Shown one piece after another: positions 1 through 7,669 of a stretch of DNA of 17,474 nt; position 1 is the stretch's first letter, and every line of letters begins with the position of its first letter. The notes under the pieces are model-generated. The model saw only the letters and a list, made by a program, of their open reading frames with translations. It was not told the origin of the DNA and did not search any database. The DNA lies in assembly GCA_023450745.1 (NCBI GenBank), contig JAEXGR010000028.1:1-17474 (forward strand), read 5' to 3'. The position numbers and the translations under genes were made by a program. Source of the stretch: Synergistota bacterium. GTDB taxonomy: Bacteria > Synergistota > Synergistia > Synergistales > Synergistaceae.

Positions 1-122
1 CGGCGTCCGGAGAAGATGACCTTCTTACGCGCGTAATACCTGTCGAGAAAGGCGGAGTGCGCCGGCAGCCAGCGGTCCACCTCTTCGATATCCTTGACAT
101 ATTTTGTGATGACCATGAACAT
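1..122 (-). CDS. YciI-family protein, partial (N-terminal 40 residues)
   Basis: Reading leftward from an ATG at 122, an open frame runs off the window edge. It encodes MFMVITKYVKDIEEVDRWLP and continues with AHSAFLDRYYARKKVIFSGR. This matches the start of YCII-related proteins: a short beta strand, then an 'EVDxxLPAHxxFLxxYY' helix and an 'xxSG' turn. These are small (about 95 residue) ferredoxin-fold proteins. Some have dehalogenase-like or hydrolase-like activity, but most have no known role. A GGAGGG ribosome site (130-135) lies 7 bases before the ATG. The gene begins 36 bases after the methyltransferase stop, so the two are probably cotranscribed. Only the first 40 residues are visible; the family call is fairly sure, the function is not. 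Confidence 0.72.
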   Translation of the reverse strand, partial: MFMVITKYVKDIEEVDRWLPAHSAFLDRYYARKKVIFSGR

Positions 123-158
123 GGCGAAGACCCTCCTTCACGATGTATCACTTGGATA

Positions 159-836
159 TTATTTTTTGATCACTAGAAACAGGCTCGAATCGTCCACCTC
201 AAATATTTGCCACTCGTATCCCGCTGCGCGTCCGATCATTTCAAGTCTTTCGCGCCGGTGGGTCGTTGCGCGGAAGCCGTCTTTGCAGACGATGACGCCC
301 TCTTTCGTTTTTTTCATATCCAGTTCGCCGAGTAGCCCCTTGGCGGCCTGCTCCCTGAACCACGCCAGCCTGCCTTCCCAGAATTTCGGATGATAGGTGC
401 TGAAAAGGGCGATCCCGCCATTTTTCAGCGATTTCAGCATCTTTATGACGAAAGCCTCCGGATCGTCAGCCTTTACGGAGGACAGCCCGTTCTGCAGACA
501 TAATATGGCATCGAAACGCTCCTGCATGTCAAGGCGGTGTGCGTCCATGACCAGAAGCTCGGCGTTCGTTACATCCTTGAGATAGTTTTTTCCGTAGGCG
601 ACGTTTTTCTCCGAAATGTCGATGCCGGTCACGCTTTTGACGCCGGGTGCGATCTCCCTCATGATCCGGCCATATCCGGCGGCAATTTCAAGGACGCAGT
701 CACTCTTTTTCAGATGGCTCCGCACAAAGTCTATCTCCCGTTTCAGATATTCGGCGACCCGCGGCAGCTCCGTCTCGTATACCTGGCGCAGCCGCTCAGA
801 ATGCAGGTTTTCTGCGTAATAATTTATCTTCGCCAC
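159..836 (-). CDS. Class I SAM-dependent methyltransferase
   Basis: A 225-residue soluble protein with the Rossmann methyltransferase core. Motif I (LEIAAGYGR, residues 49-57) binds S-adenosylmethionine. The acidic residue ending beta strand 2 is in GIDIS (D73), and a motif IV-like stretch follows (AILCLQNGL). The length suits the Methyltransf_11/25-type small-molecule enzymes. The substrate cannot be read from the sequence. The start is GTG at 836, chosen because AAGGAG (842-847) sits a few bases upstream and no better start is visible. The gene lies 131 bases after hutU on the same strand and is followed closely by the YciI-like gene, so it may be in the hutU unit or have its own promoter. 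A weak imperfect inverted repeat (900-907 with 935-942) lies in the gap, without a T tract. Confidence 0.85.
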   Translation of the reverse strand: MAKINYYAENLHSERLRQVYETELPRVAEYLKREIDFVRSHLKKSDCVLEIAAGYGRIMREIAPGVKSVTGIDISEKNVAYGKNYLKDVTNAELLVMDAHRLDMQERFDAILCLQNGLSSVKADDPEAFVIKMLKSLKNGGIALFSTYHPKFWEGRLAWFREQAAKGLLGELDMKKTKEGVIVCKDGFRATTHRRERLEMIGRAAGYEWQIFEVDDSSLFLVIKK

Positions 837-967
837 TCTGTCTCCTTACCTCCCAAAAGCTGTTTTCTCATCGCCGCCTGCTGTCCGCCGCGGCTTCACC
901 GTAACGGGCGCGATATAAGGCGCGGGGCCGGGCTCCGTTATGTGGACCCGCCCCCAGTCGATGTATC

Positions 968-2983
968 TTAGTGTTTTGCCACAAGCTCCGTAAGAAACGC
1001 TTCATCCGCTAGATAGGGCAGAGTGATGTGCTGCCCCGCGCGGTTGTCGTTGAAGGCCGCCGAGACCTCGAGCGCGCCGTCGTTCCGCGCCCAGGCACGT
1101 CTGGCCACGCCGCTCATCACGTCCCAGTTCAGCGCGCTTTTTATCGTTTCGTCGATGCGGTATGAGCCGTCGAGTACCAGTCCGAAGCCGCCGTTGACCG
1201 CTCTTCCAATTCCCACGCCGCCCCCGTTATGCAGCGCCACGAGGCTCATGCCGCGTGCCGCGTTTCCCGCGTAGCATAATGTCGCCATGTCAGCCATGAT
1301 GTTGCTGCCGTCTTTGATGTTCGCCGTCTCACGATAGGGTGAATCGGTGCCAGAGACGTCGTGATGGTCGCGCCCGAGCATCACCGGGCCGATCTCGCCG
1401 TTCCGCACCATTTCGTTGAATTTGAGTGCGATGCGGATGCGCCCCTCCGCATCCTGGTAGAGGATGCGGCACTGGGTGCCGACGACCAGTTTGTTCTTCT
1501 CTGCGTCGCGGATCCAGGCCCAGTTGTCGCGGTCTTGGAAACGCCTGTTCGGATCGATGCACGCCATCGCCGCCATGTCAGTCTTGTGCAGGTCCTGCGG
1601 TTTTCTTGAAAGGCAGCACCAACGGAACGGGCCGTAACCATAGTCGAAGAGCAGCGGTCCCATGATGTCTTCCACATAGCTGGGGAAGATGAAGCCGTCA
1701 TGGGTATCGGCACCGTTTTTCGCCACTTCCTTGACGCCCGCGTCGTAGACGGCGCGCAGGAAGGAGTTGCCGTAGTCGAAGAAATAGCTGCCGCGGTCCA
1801 CGAGTATCTTTATCAGTTCAAAATGTTTTCTGAGCGTCCTATCGACGAGCAGGCGGAATTTTTCCGGTTCTTCCCTGAGCAGCCGCGTGCGCTCCTCGAA
1901 GGTTATGCCGGCGGGGCAGTAGCCGCCGTCGTAGGCGGCGTGGCAGCTCGTCTGGTCAGAGAGCAGGTCGATGGCGATGTTGTGGTCGACGGCATGCTGC
2001 AGCAGATCGACGACGTTGCCGTGGAAGGCGATGGAATTGACTTCGCCCTTAGCCATTTCTTCTTTCGCCATTGCGAAGGCCTCTTCCGGCGTCTTGGCGA
2101 TCAGTCTGACCCAGCCCTGTTCATGGCGCGTATTTATTCGCGACCAGTCAACCTCGGCGGTGATCGAAACGCATCCGGCGATGTCCGCCGCCTTTGGCTG
2201 TGCGCCGCTCATACCGCCGAGGCCCGAGGTGACGTAGAGGCGTCCCTTCATGCCGTCGCCGCACTCGCCAAACTTGATGCGTCCTGCGTTGAGGATTGTG
2301 TTGTAGGTACCGTGAACGATGCCCTGCGGCCCGATATACATCCAGCCGCCCGCCGTCATCTGCCCGTAATTTGAAACGCCGAGCTGCATCGCGCGGTGCC
2401 ACTCCTCCTGGTTGTCGAAGAGGCCGACCATCAGGCCGTTGGTGAGCATCACGCGCGGCGCGGTGGGGGATGATTTGAAGAGGCCGAGCGGATGGCCGGA
2501 TTCAAGGACGAGCGTTTGATCCGGCGTCAAGATCTCAAGGTATTTTTTTATCAGTAGATACTGCATCCAGTTCTGACAGACCTGTCCAGTTTCGCCGTAG
2601 GTGACGAGCTCGTAGGGGTAAAGCGCAACGTCGAAGTCAAGGTTGTTGTCGATCATCACCTGAAAGGCCTTGCCTTCGATACAGCCGCTATTATATTCGT
2701 CGATAGGTTTCCCGTAAAGCCTTCCCTCGGGGCGGAAGCGGTAGCCGTAGATGCGCCCGCGTGTGCGTAGCTCCTCAAGAAATTCGGGGGCGATTTCCGC
2801 GTGATGCTCTTCCGGGATATAGCGCAGCGCGTTCTTCAGTGCGAGCACTGTCTCCTTTTCGTTGAGCGTGTAAACGCGGTTCGGCGCGCGGCGATACTGC
2901 GGGTCGAACTCTTTTTTCGGTGGCAGCCCGCCGGGAAATTCCAGCTTGATTTTCATTGCTTCGCCGAGCAGTTTGTTGTCCAT
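968..2983 (-). CDS. hutU: Urocanate hydratase (urocanase), long form
   Basis: Urocanase uses tightly bound NAD+ to hydrate urocanate to 4-imidazolone-5-propionate, the second step of histidine degradation in the cytoplasm. Family signatures visible in order: YGQMTAGGWMYIGPQGIVHG (about residues 206-225), GLGGMSGAQPKAA (about 254-266), DQTSCHAAYDGGYCP, a GPFRWCCLS block, a VMLGRDHHDVSGTDSP block, and the glycine-rich HNGGGVGIGRAVNGGFG segment near the C-terminus. At about 671 residues it is roughly 115 longer than the classical enzyme of about 556. This matches the longer variant of Firmicutes and Synergistota-like anaerobes. Two ATGs stand in tandem (2986 and 2983). The AAGGAGG site at 2991-2997 is 7 bases from the second and only 4 from the first, so 2983 is preferred. 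No other hut gene (hutH, hutI, ftcD) is in the window. Confidence 0.95.
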   Translation of the reverse strand: MDNKLLGEAMKIKLEFPGGLPPKKEFDPQYRRAPNRVYTLNEKETVLALKNALRYIPEEHHAEIAPEFLEELRTRGRIYGYRFRPEGRLYGKPIDEYNSGCIEGKAFQVMIDNNLDFDVALYPYELVTYGETGQVCQNWMQYLLIKKYLEILTPDQTLVLESGHPLGLFKSSPTAPRVMLTNGLMVGLFDNQEEWHRAMQLGVSNYGQMTAGGWMYIGPQGIVHGTYNTILNAGRIKFGECGDGMKGRLYVTSGLGGMSGAQPKAADIAGCVSITAEVDWSRINTRHEQGWVRLIAKTPEEAFAMAKEEMAKGEVNSIAFHGNVVDLLQHAVDHNIAIDLLSDQTSCHAAYDGGYCPAGITFEERTRLLREEPEKFRLLVDRTLRKHFELIKILVDRGSYFFDYGNSFLRAVYDAGVKEVAKNGADTHDGFIFPSYVEDIMGPLLFDYGYGPFRWCCLSRKPQDLHKTDMAAMACIDPNRRFQDRDNWAWIRDAEKNKLVVGTQCRILYQDAEGRIRIALKFNEMVRNGEIGPVMLGRDHHDVSGTDSPYRETANIKDGSNIMADMATLCYAGNAARGMSLVALHNGGGVGIGRAVNGGFGLVLDGSYRIDETIKSALNWDVMSGVARRAWARNDGALEVSAAFNDNRAGQHITLPYLADEAFLTELVAKH

Positions 2984-3057
2984 CATCTTTCCTCCTTAAA
3001 ATATAGTTTAGTCGTTGTAGCGCCAAGGCTTTCTTGATTGCTTTTCGGTTCTGCAAT

Positions 3058-3087
3058 TGTATAAATTAGGTGTAAAATATATATCAA
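3058..3087 (-). promoter_or_regulatory. Predicted sigma-70 promoter of hutU
   Basis: On the minus strand, TTGATA (3082-3087) and TATACA (3058-3063) are separated by 18 bases. They lie about 75 bases upstream of the hutU start in an AT-rich spacer. This is the best-scoring pair by eye on this strand, but AT-rich DNA yields such matches by chance. Confidence 0.4.
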
Positions 3088-3190
3088 GAATAATGTTTTA
3101 ACTGTTTTGTTTATATGCCTTACAAAAATACAGTTTTTACATTTTTATAAATTTTTTATATTTCTTTGACACAGTAATAACTATACTAAA

Positions 3191-3220
3191 TAGCGTTATA
3201 GCGCGCTAATGTACTATAAA
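3191..3220 (+). promoter_or_regulatory. Candidate promoter with palindromic operator for the SARP-like regulator
   Basis: TATAAA at 3215-3220 is a good -10 box about 33 bases before the regulator's TTG start, but no recognisable -35 box stands at the right distance. Instead the perfect palindrome TAGCGCGCTA (3199-3208) lies just upstream, with a further TAGCG half at 3191-3195, 8 bases away. A GC palindrome replacing a -35 in otherwise AT-rich DNA looks like an activator or repressor site. A TTGACA at 3166-3171 has no good -10 partner. The binding protein is unknown; autoregulation is a guess. Confidence 0.35.
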
Positions 3221-3253
3221 ATCATTTAATCTAATCCGGCGGAGGTGATATTA

Positions 3254-6200
3254 TTGAAACTAATACTGCATCTTCTTGGGCAAACCTGTATAGAAAATAA
3301 TCACGCAATAGTCATCTTGCCTTTTAAAAAAGCGGATGCTATTGTTTTTTATCTTGCGCTGGAGGGGCGGCGCTCAAAAGAGAAGATAAAATGTCTTTTC
3401 TGGGGCGATAAGGATGAACGCCAAGCCTCAGGCAATATACGTAACGTTATTTATTTACTTAGAAAATTCCTGCCTCATAATTTCTATGTAGAGCAGGGGG
3501 GCTTGCTCTTGCGTGATTATGCACTGGATGTAGATGAGCTGTGCGCCTCCTATGACGGTGGTATTTCTCCTCTGCTTTTTGAAGAACCGCTTTGTGGCTT
3601 TGAGTCACTGGAAATTCCAGATTTCAACGAATGGCTCATATGTGCAAGAAGACAGATCAGGGAAAAAATAATTGCTTGGCTAAAGACTCGCGCTTATGTA
3701 TTTTCAAACAAGGGCATGGAGGGCGCAAGGATAGAATCTTTGCTGGCTATCCTAAAAATTGACCCTTTTGATGAAGGAACTGTCCTTGAGCTTATGAAGA
3801 TGTATGTAACTTACAATCAAACAATGAAAGCTTTATGTATATATAAAGAATTTTGTAAAAAGCTCCAAAGCGAGGCGCAGGTGCGGCCCTGCGCGGAACT
3901 TCGACATTTTGCAGAGAAATTGTCAATTGACACGCCAAACAAAAAGTCAGGCAGAGAAGAGTTTTTCTGCGGAAGAAAAAATGAGGTCCGGAAAGTATTA
4001 GACTCTGCAATGTATCAGAGCGGCCGCATGCATCTGTATTTTATTCATGGAGAAGCCGGGGTAGGCAAAACCGCTTTTGTTAATCATGTTCTAGGTCTTT
4101 TGCAGTCAGATGACATGGTTGTTTTCAGCGCTTCGCCGATACCAATTGGGGAAAGGTTTGCATACTCGGCTTGGAAAAATGTAGTTACACAGATGGTTAA
4201 TTTATTTAGAGAAGCTCAAATTTCTCTCGACTCCCAATACACGGCGATTCTGGCAAGATATTTTTATGATGTTTCTCATGATGAGTATTGTCGAGGCGCA
4301 GCGCCCTTACCTCAGGAACGGGAAACCTTGATTATTGCAAAAATACTTGGCGATATGGCGCTTAGAATATCAAGAGGTAAACGTTTGTGCTTAATTTTTG
4401 AGGATATGCATTGGTTCGATCCCCAATCTTTAAAATTACTTCAAATTTTTATCTCTGAGCTCAAGATTCCAGCAATGATTTTTATGACGTGTCGTCCTGA
4501 AGGCGCGAAAAATCTGATGAGTATAGTTTATAACCTAAGGCCATCTATTACGTATTCTGTACTTAGCTTACAGCTTTTACCTTTCTCAAAAGAAGAAATA
4601 ATGGCATTTTTTCGAGCCTTCTTATCAGAAGACATAATTCGCTCACGGGGAGAAACTTATTTTGTAAGGGAAAGTTCGGGCATCCCGCTTTTACTGGTTG
4701 AAATGACAAAAATATTAAAAGAAAACGCAAATGCCGAATGCCGGGCGGGGTTACGGGGATTAATAATGGGGCGTATGGAGGGACTTACGGAAAAAGAACA
4801 AGAGGTTCTTTCCATACTATCTGTTTTTGGCAGCCCGGCGGCGCCTGATGACTTGGCGTTAGTCGCGCAGATTAGCTTAGAGGAAATATCCTGCCCCATA
4901 GTGGGGTTATTGGGAAGAAAAATGATTCGAGAAGTAGAGGAAAATGGGGACGTGTTTGTCGCATTTTCACACGACAATGTTAGAGAGTGTGTTTATGAAT
5001 CAATTCCCAAATTTAAAAGGAAGAGAATCCATCAAGAGATAGCGACGGTTTTGAAAAGGCATTATTCGCCGCATAGGTGGAATCCCGCTTTAAGCGGGAA
5101 GCTTAGGCATCATTACAAAATGGCAGGCAATGACATGGCGGTTCTGGAACAGCACTTACAGGAGATGAGCTTTCACATAAACCTAAATCACATCCTTTTT
5201 CCGATGATTCAGGATAAAGTGCTTCTAAAATGTTCACTGCCATTCAGCGACAGAGAAGAAACGGAAGAAAACTTTTCGGCGGTTCGTGAAATTCTCAGTA
5301 ATTGCCGTTATGCTGACAGAGACAGAGTGCTTTTTAAGCGGATGGAAGCTTCATATTTGGAAATGTACGGCGGCTACAAAATTAATTGGGGCGAGTATGA
5401 AAGCGGGAGGAGCCTGGTGGACGCCGCGTTAAAATTGGCTAATGATTATGGCTTTGATGATGTTGCACTGTATTGTATGGAAGATATAGCGCACCAGTAT
5501 TTGCAGACCGACAAGAGCGCGGAACTTTCAAAGTGTGGGAAAGATATTTTTGATCTCGCAAGCAAAATGGGAAAGGAAAACCATAAAGGGTTAGCATATA
5601 GATTGATCGGCATGGCTCAGCTTATTGAATGTAATTATAGACAAGCGGAAAGTATCTTTATCGAGTCTATTAAGGTATTTGAAGCACTTGAAATGGCGGG
5701 TAAATTTTACACTCTAAATTTACTCGCCCCCAGGTGCTATATCGGAGAGATGAGGCAGTGGCTTGGCGAAAGCGAGTATGCTATGGAACAATTTAAATAT
5801 TGCTTGGATAGATGCAAAAGAGCTGGATTGTTCTGGGGACAGAGCCATTTTCATGCCCATATTGCTGATACGGCATTAGACATAGGCGATTACCGCCTGT
5901 TCAGGGAGCATATTAGGGAAGGCGTTTTACAGTTTGAAAGATCGCAGGGAGGGCATTGCTGCTCCATACTATATAGCCTTAAGGCAGTCTGCGATGCTCA
6001 AAGCGGGGATTTTAAAGAAGCAATACGTTCACTTATGAAAGCCGATTTTTTGGTTGCCATCGGAAAGAGGAGCTGGTGCGCCGCGCAGTTGATGGCAAAA
6101 GGCTGGGTCGGCAAGCTAGCGGCGGAATCTGCCATCGCGGTGCCGGGATATCTCGAAAAGCCCTGGGATTATTACGCCAAAGCCGCCGTAAAGCTCTATG

Positions 6201-6256
6201 AGGACTTTGGGGCGGTGCGCCGCGCCGAACGTATAAGAAAAGAGCTGGAGCTTTAA
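3254..6256 (+). CDS. Large SARP/BTAD-type ATPase-TPR transcriptional regulator
   Basis: A 1000-residue regulator. Residues about 1-95 form an OmpR-like winged helix of the SARP type (KADAIVFYLALEGRRSKEKI, FWGDKDERQASGNIRNVIY). Residues about 95-225 are the bacterial transcriptional activator (BTAD) helical domain, ending in IYKEFCKKLQSE. An AAA/STAND ATPase follows with Walker A GEAGVGKT (about 266-273) and Walker B LCLIFEDMHW (about 378-387). The C-terminal half is TPR-like helices. There is no LuxR-type HTH at the C-terminus, so DNA binding should be N-terminal. A GTG at 3245 is also open, but it overlaps the ribosome site GGAGG (3241-3245). The TTG at 3254, 8 bases downstream, is the likely start. 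The gene is much more AT-rich than its neighbours until about 6060. It diverges from hutU, so hutU is the simplest candidate target; the ligand is unknown. Confidence 0.88.
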   Translation: MKLILHLLGQTCIENNHAIVILPFKKADAIVFYLALEGRRSKEKIKCLFWGDKDERQASGNIRNVIYLLRKFLPHNFYVEQGGLLLRDYALDVDELCASYDGGISPLLFEEPLCGFESLEIPDFNEWLICARRQIREKIIAWLKTRAYVFSNKGMEGARIESLLAILKIDPFDEGTVLELMKMYVTYNQTMKALCIYKEFCKKLQSEAQVRPCAELRHFAEKLSIDTPNKKSGREEFFCGRKNEVRKVLDSAMYQSGRMHLYFIHGEAGVGKTAFVNHVLGLLQSDDMVVFSASPIPIGERFAYSAWKNVVTQMVNLFREAQISLDSQYTAILARYFYDVSHDEYCRGAAPLPQERETLIIAKILGDMALRISRGKRLCLIFEDMHWFDPQSLKLLQIFISELKIPAMIFMTCRPEGAKNLMSIVYNLRPSITYSVLSLQLLPFSKEEIMAFFRAFLSEDIIRSRGETYFVRESSGIPLLLVEMTKILKENANAECRAGLRGLIMGRMEGLTEKEQEVLSILSVFGSPAAPDDLALVAQISLEEISCPIVGLLGRKMIREVEENGDVFVAFSHDNVRECVYESIPKFKRKRIHQEIATVLKRHYSPHRWNPALSGKLRHHYKMAGNDMAVLEQHLQEMSFHINLNHILFPMIQDKVLLKCSLPFSDREETEENFSAVREILSNCRYADRDRVLFKRMEASYLEMYGGYKINWGEYESGRSLVDAALKLANDYGFDDVALYCMEDIAHQYLQTDKSAELSKCGKDIFDLASKMGKENHKGLAYRLIGMAQLIECNYRQAESIFIESIKVFEALEMAGKFYTLNLLAPRCYIGEMRQWLGESEYAMEQFKYCLDRCKRAGLFWGQSHFHAHIADTALDIGDYRLFREHIREGVLQFERSQGGHCCSILYSLKAVCDAQSGDFKEAIRSLMKADFLVAIGKRSWCAAQLMAKGWVGKLAAESAIAVPGYLEKPWDYYAKAAVKLYEDFGAVRRAERIRKELEL

Positions 6257-6362
6257 CCCAAAAAGCCGCTTCTTTAGATCACGGTCTTTTTCGCGCGGCG
6301 CGTGCAGCGGCGCTGCCGGCATGTCAACGCGGCGGCTGTCGTAAAATTTTCCCCCAAGACAA

Positions 6363-6394
6363 GCGTAGCGCCACCCTTTGAGGTGGCGCTGCGC
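6363..6394. terminator. Terminator-like hairpin between convergent genes
   Basis: A 13-bp stem (6363-6375 pairing with 6382-6394, one G-T wobble) with loop CTTTGA lies between the ends of the SARP-like regulator and ygeW. The T-rich stretch on the plus strand begins about 11 bases beyond the stem, and on the minus strand only a broken run (TTGTCTT) follows. Either strand could therefore use it, but neither side is a textbook intrinsic terminator. Confidence 0.6.
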
Positions 6395-6409
6395 CGGGGA
6401 AAGGATTTT

Positions 6410-7603
6410 TTATTTCATCAGGCGCGCGCGTCTGCCCGCTTCGAGGGCGGCCAAGGCGGCCTGTGGGTCTTTCATCTTGCTGAGGAAGATCATCGCCGCA
6501 ATGATGTAGGGCTTGAAGCTCGCCTCTTTGTAGAGCGGCACGCGGTAGCGGTCAAAGACGGAGCCGGCCACTTCGCCCTCTTTGCAGCTGACGCCGGTGA
6601 TGTCGGCGGGGAGGCAGTGAAGGTAGAGCGCCTTGCCGTTTTTCGTGCTCTTCATCATCTCTTCGGTGCATTCCCAGTCCTTGTGGGCGGCGTTCTGAGC
6701 GAGCAGCTCTTTTTCAAGGGTCTTGATGCCCTCGAAGTCGCCCGCGCCGTAGAGGTCCGTGCGCTTTTCCATCGCCTTGAAGGGCGCCCAGCTCTTGGGA
6801 TAGACGATGTCCGCGCCTTCAAAGGCCTCGGCCATGCTGTTGGTTTTGCGGAAGGAGCCGCCTGAGGCCGCGGCGTTCTTCTTCGCCACCTCTTCGACAT
6901 CCTCCATTACCTCATAGCCCTCGGGATGGGCGAGCACGACCTCCATGCCGAAACGGGTCATGAGGCCGATGACGCCCTGGGGCACGGAGAGGGGCTTGCC
7001 GTAGGAGGGCGAGTAGGCCCAGGTCATCGCCACCTTTTTGCCCTTGAGCTTTTCGACGCCGCCCATCTCGTGAATGACGTGGAGGGTGTCGGCCATCGTC
7101 TGCGTCGGATGGTCGATATCGCACTGGAGGTTGACGAGTGTCGGGCGCTGCTCGAGGATGCCGTCTTCGTAGCCCTCTTTGACGGCGTTTACGATCTGGT
7201 GCATGTAGGCGTTGCCCTTGCCGATATACATGTCGTCGCGGATGCCGATGACGTCGGCCATAAATGAGATCATGTTCGCCGTCTCGCGGACGGTCTCGCC
7301 GTGCGCGACCTGCGATTTGCCCTCGTCAAGGTCCTGCACTTCGAGCCCGAGGAGGTTGGCGGCGGAGGCGAAGGAGAAGCGGGTGCGCGTCGAGTTGTCG
7401 CGGAAGAGCGAGATCGCGAGCCCGCTGTCGAAGATGCGTGAGGAGACGTTGTTTTCGCGCAGAGCGCGCAGTGCGTCCGCCACCGTGAAGACCGCGTCGA
7501 GTTCGTCGCGCGTTTTTTCCCAGGTGAGGAAAAAGTCGTTGTTATACATGTCGGCGAAGTTCAGCCCGTTGAGGGCGGCGATATATTTATCCATAAGCGG
7601 CAT
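6410..7603 (-). CDS. ygeW: Knotted carbamoyltransferase YgeW
   Basis: A 397-residue member of the aspartate/ornithine carbamoyltransferase superfamily, matching E. coli YgeW in length. Carbamoyl-phosphate motifs are present: STRTR (71-75) in FRDNSTRTRFSF, HPTQ (165-168), and HCLP (329-332). The second-substrate region resembles neither standard ornithine nor aspartate enzymes, in keeping with the YgeW family, whose acceptor has long been uncertain. In anaerobic purine breakdown it probably runs toward carbamoyl phosphate from a ureido intermediate (inference), which carbamate kinase could use to make ATP. No kinase gene is in the window. The TCCTCCT complement (7611-7617) gives a strong ribosome site 7 bases before the ATG. 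It is the last gene of the minus-strand unit, 66 bases after ygeY. Confidence 0.95.
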   Translation of the reverse strand: MPLMDKYIAALNGLNFADMYNNDFFLTWEKTRDELDAVFTVADALRALRENNVSSRIFDSGLAISLFRDNSTRTRFSFASAANLLGLEVQDLDEGKSQVAHGETVRETANMISFMADVIGIRDDMYIGKGNAYMHQIVNAVKEGYEDGILEQRPTLVNLQCDIDHPTQTMADTLHVIHEMGGVEKLKGKKVAMTWAYSPSYGKPLSVPQGVIGLMTRFGMEVVLAHPEGYEVMEDVEEVAKKNAAASGGSFRKTNSMAEAFEGADIVYPKSWAPFKAMEKRTDLYGAGDFEGIKTLEKELLAQNAAHKDWECTEEMMKSTKNGKALYLHCLPADITGVSCKEGEVAGSVFDRYRVPLYKEASFKPYIIAAMIFLSKMKDPQAALAALEAGRRARLMK

Positions 7604-7669
7604 TTTATTATCCTCCTGTATTTAATAGATTATTTGTCAGCGCGCGGGCGTCAGCGTGTCGCGGCCGCG

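Noticed and set aside
900..942. Inverted repeat CGTAACGG/CCGTTATG after hutU as a terminator
   Set aside because: Eight pairs with one wobble, a 27-base loop and no T tract; too weak to call.
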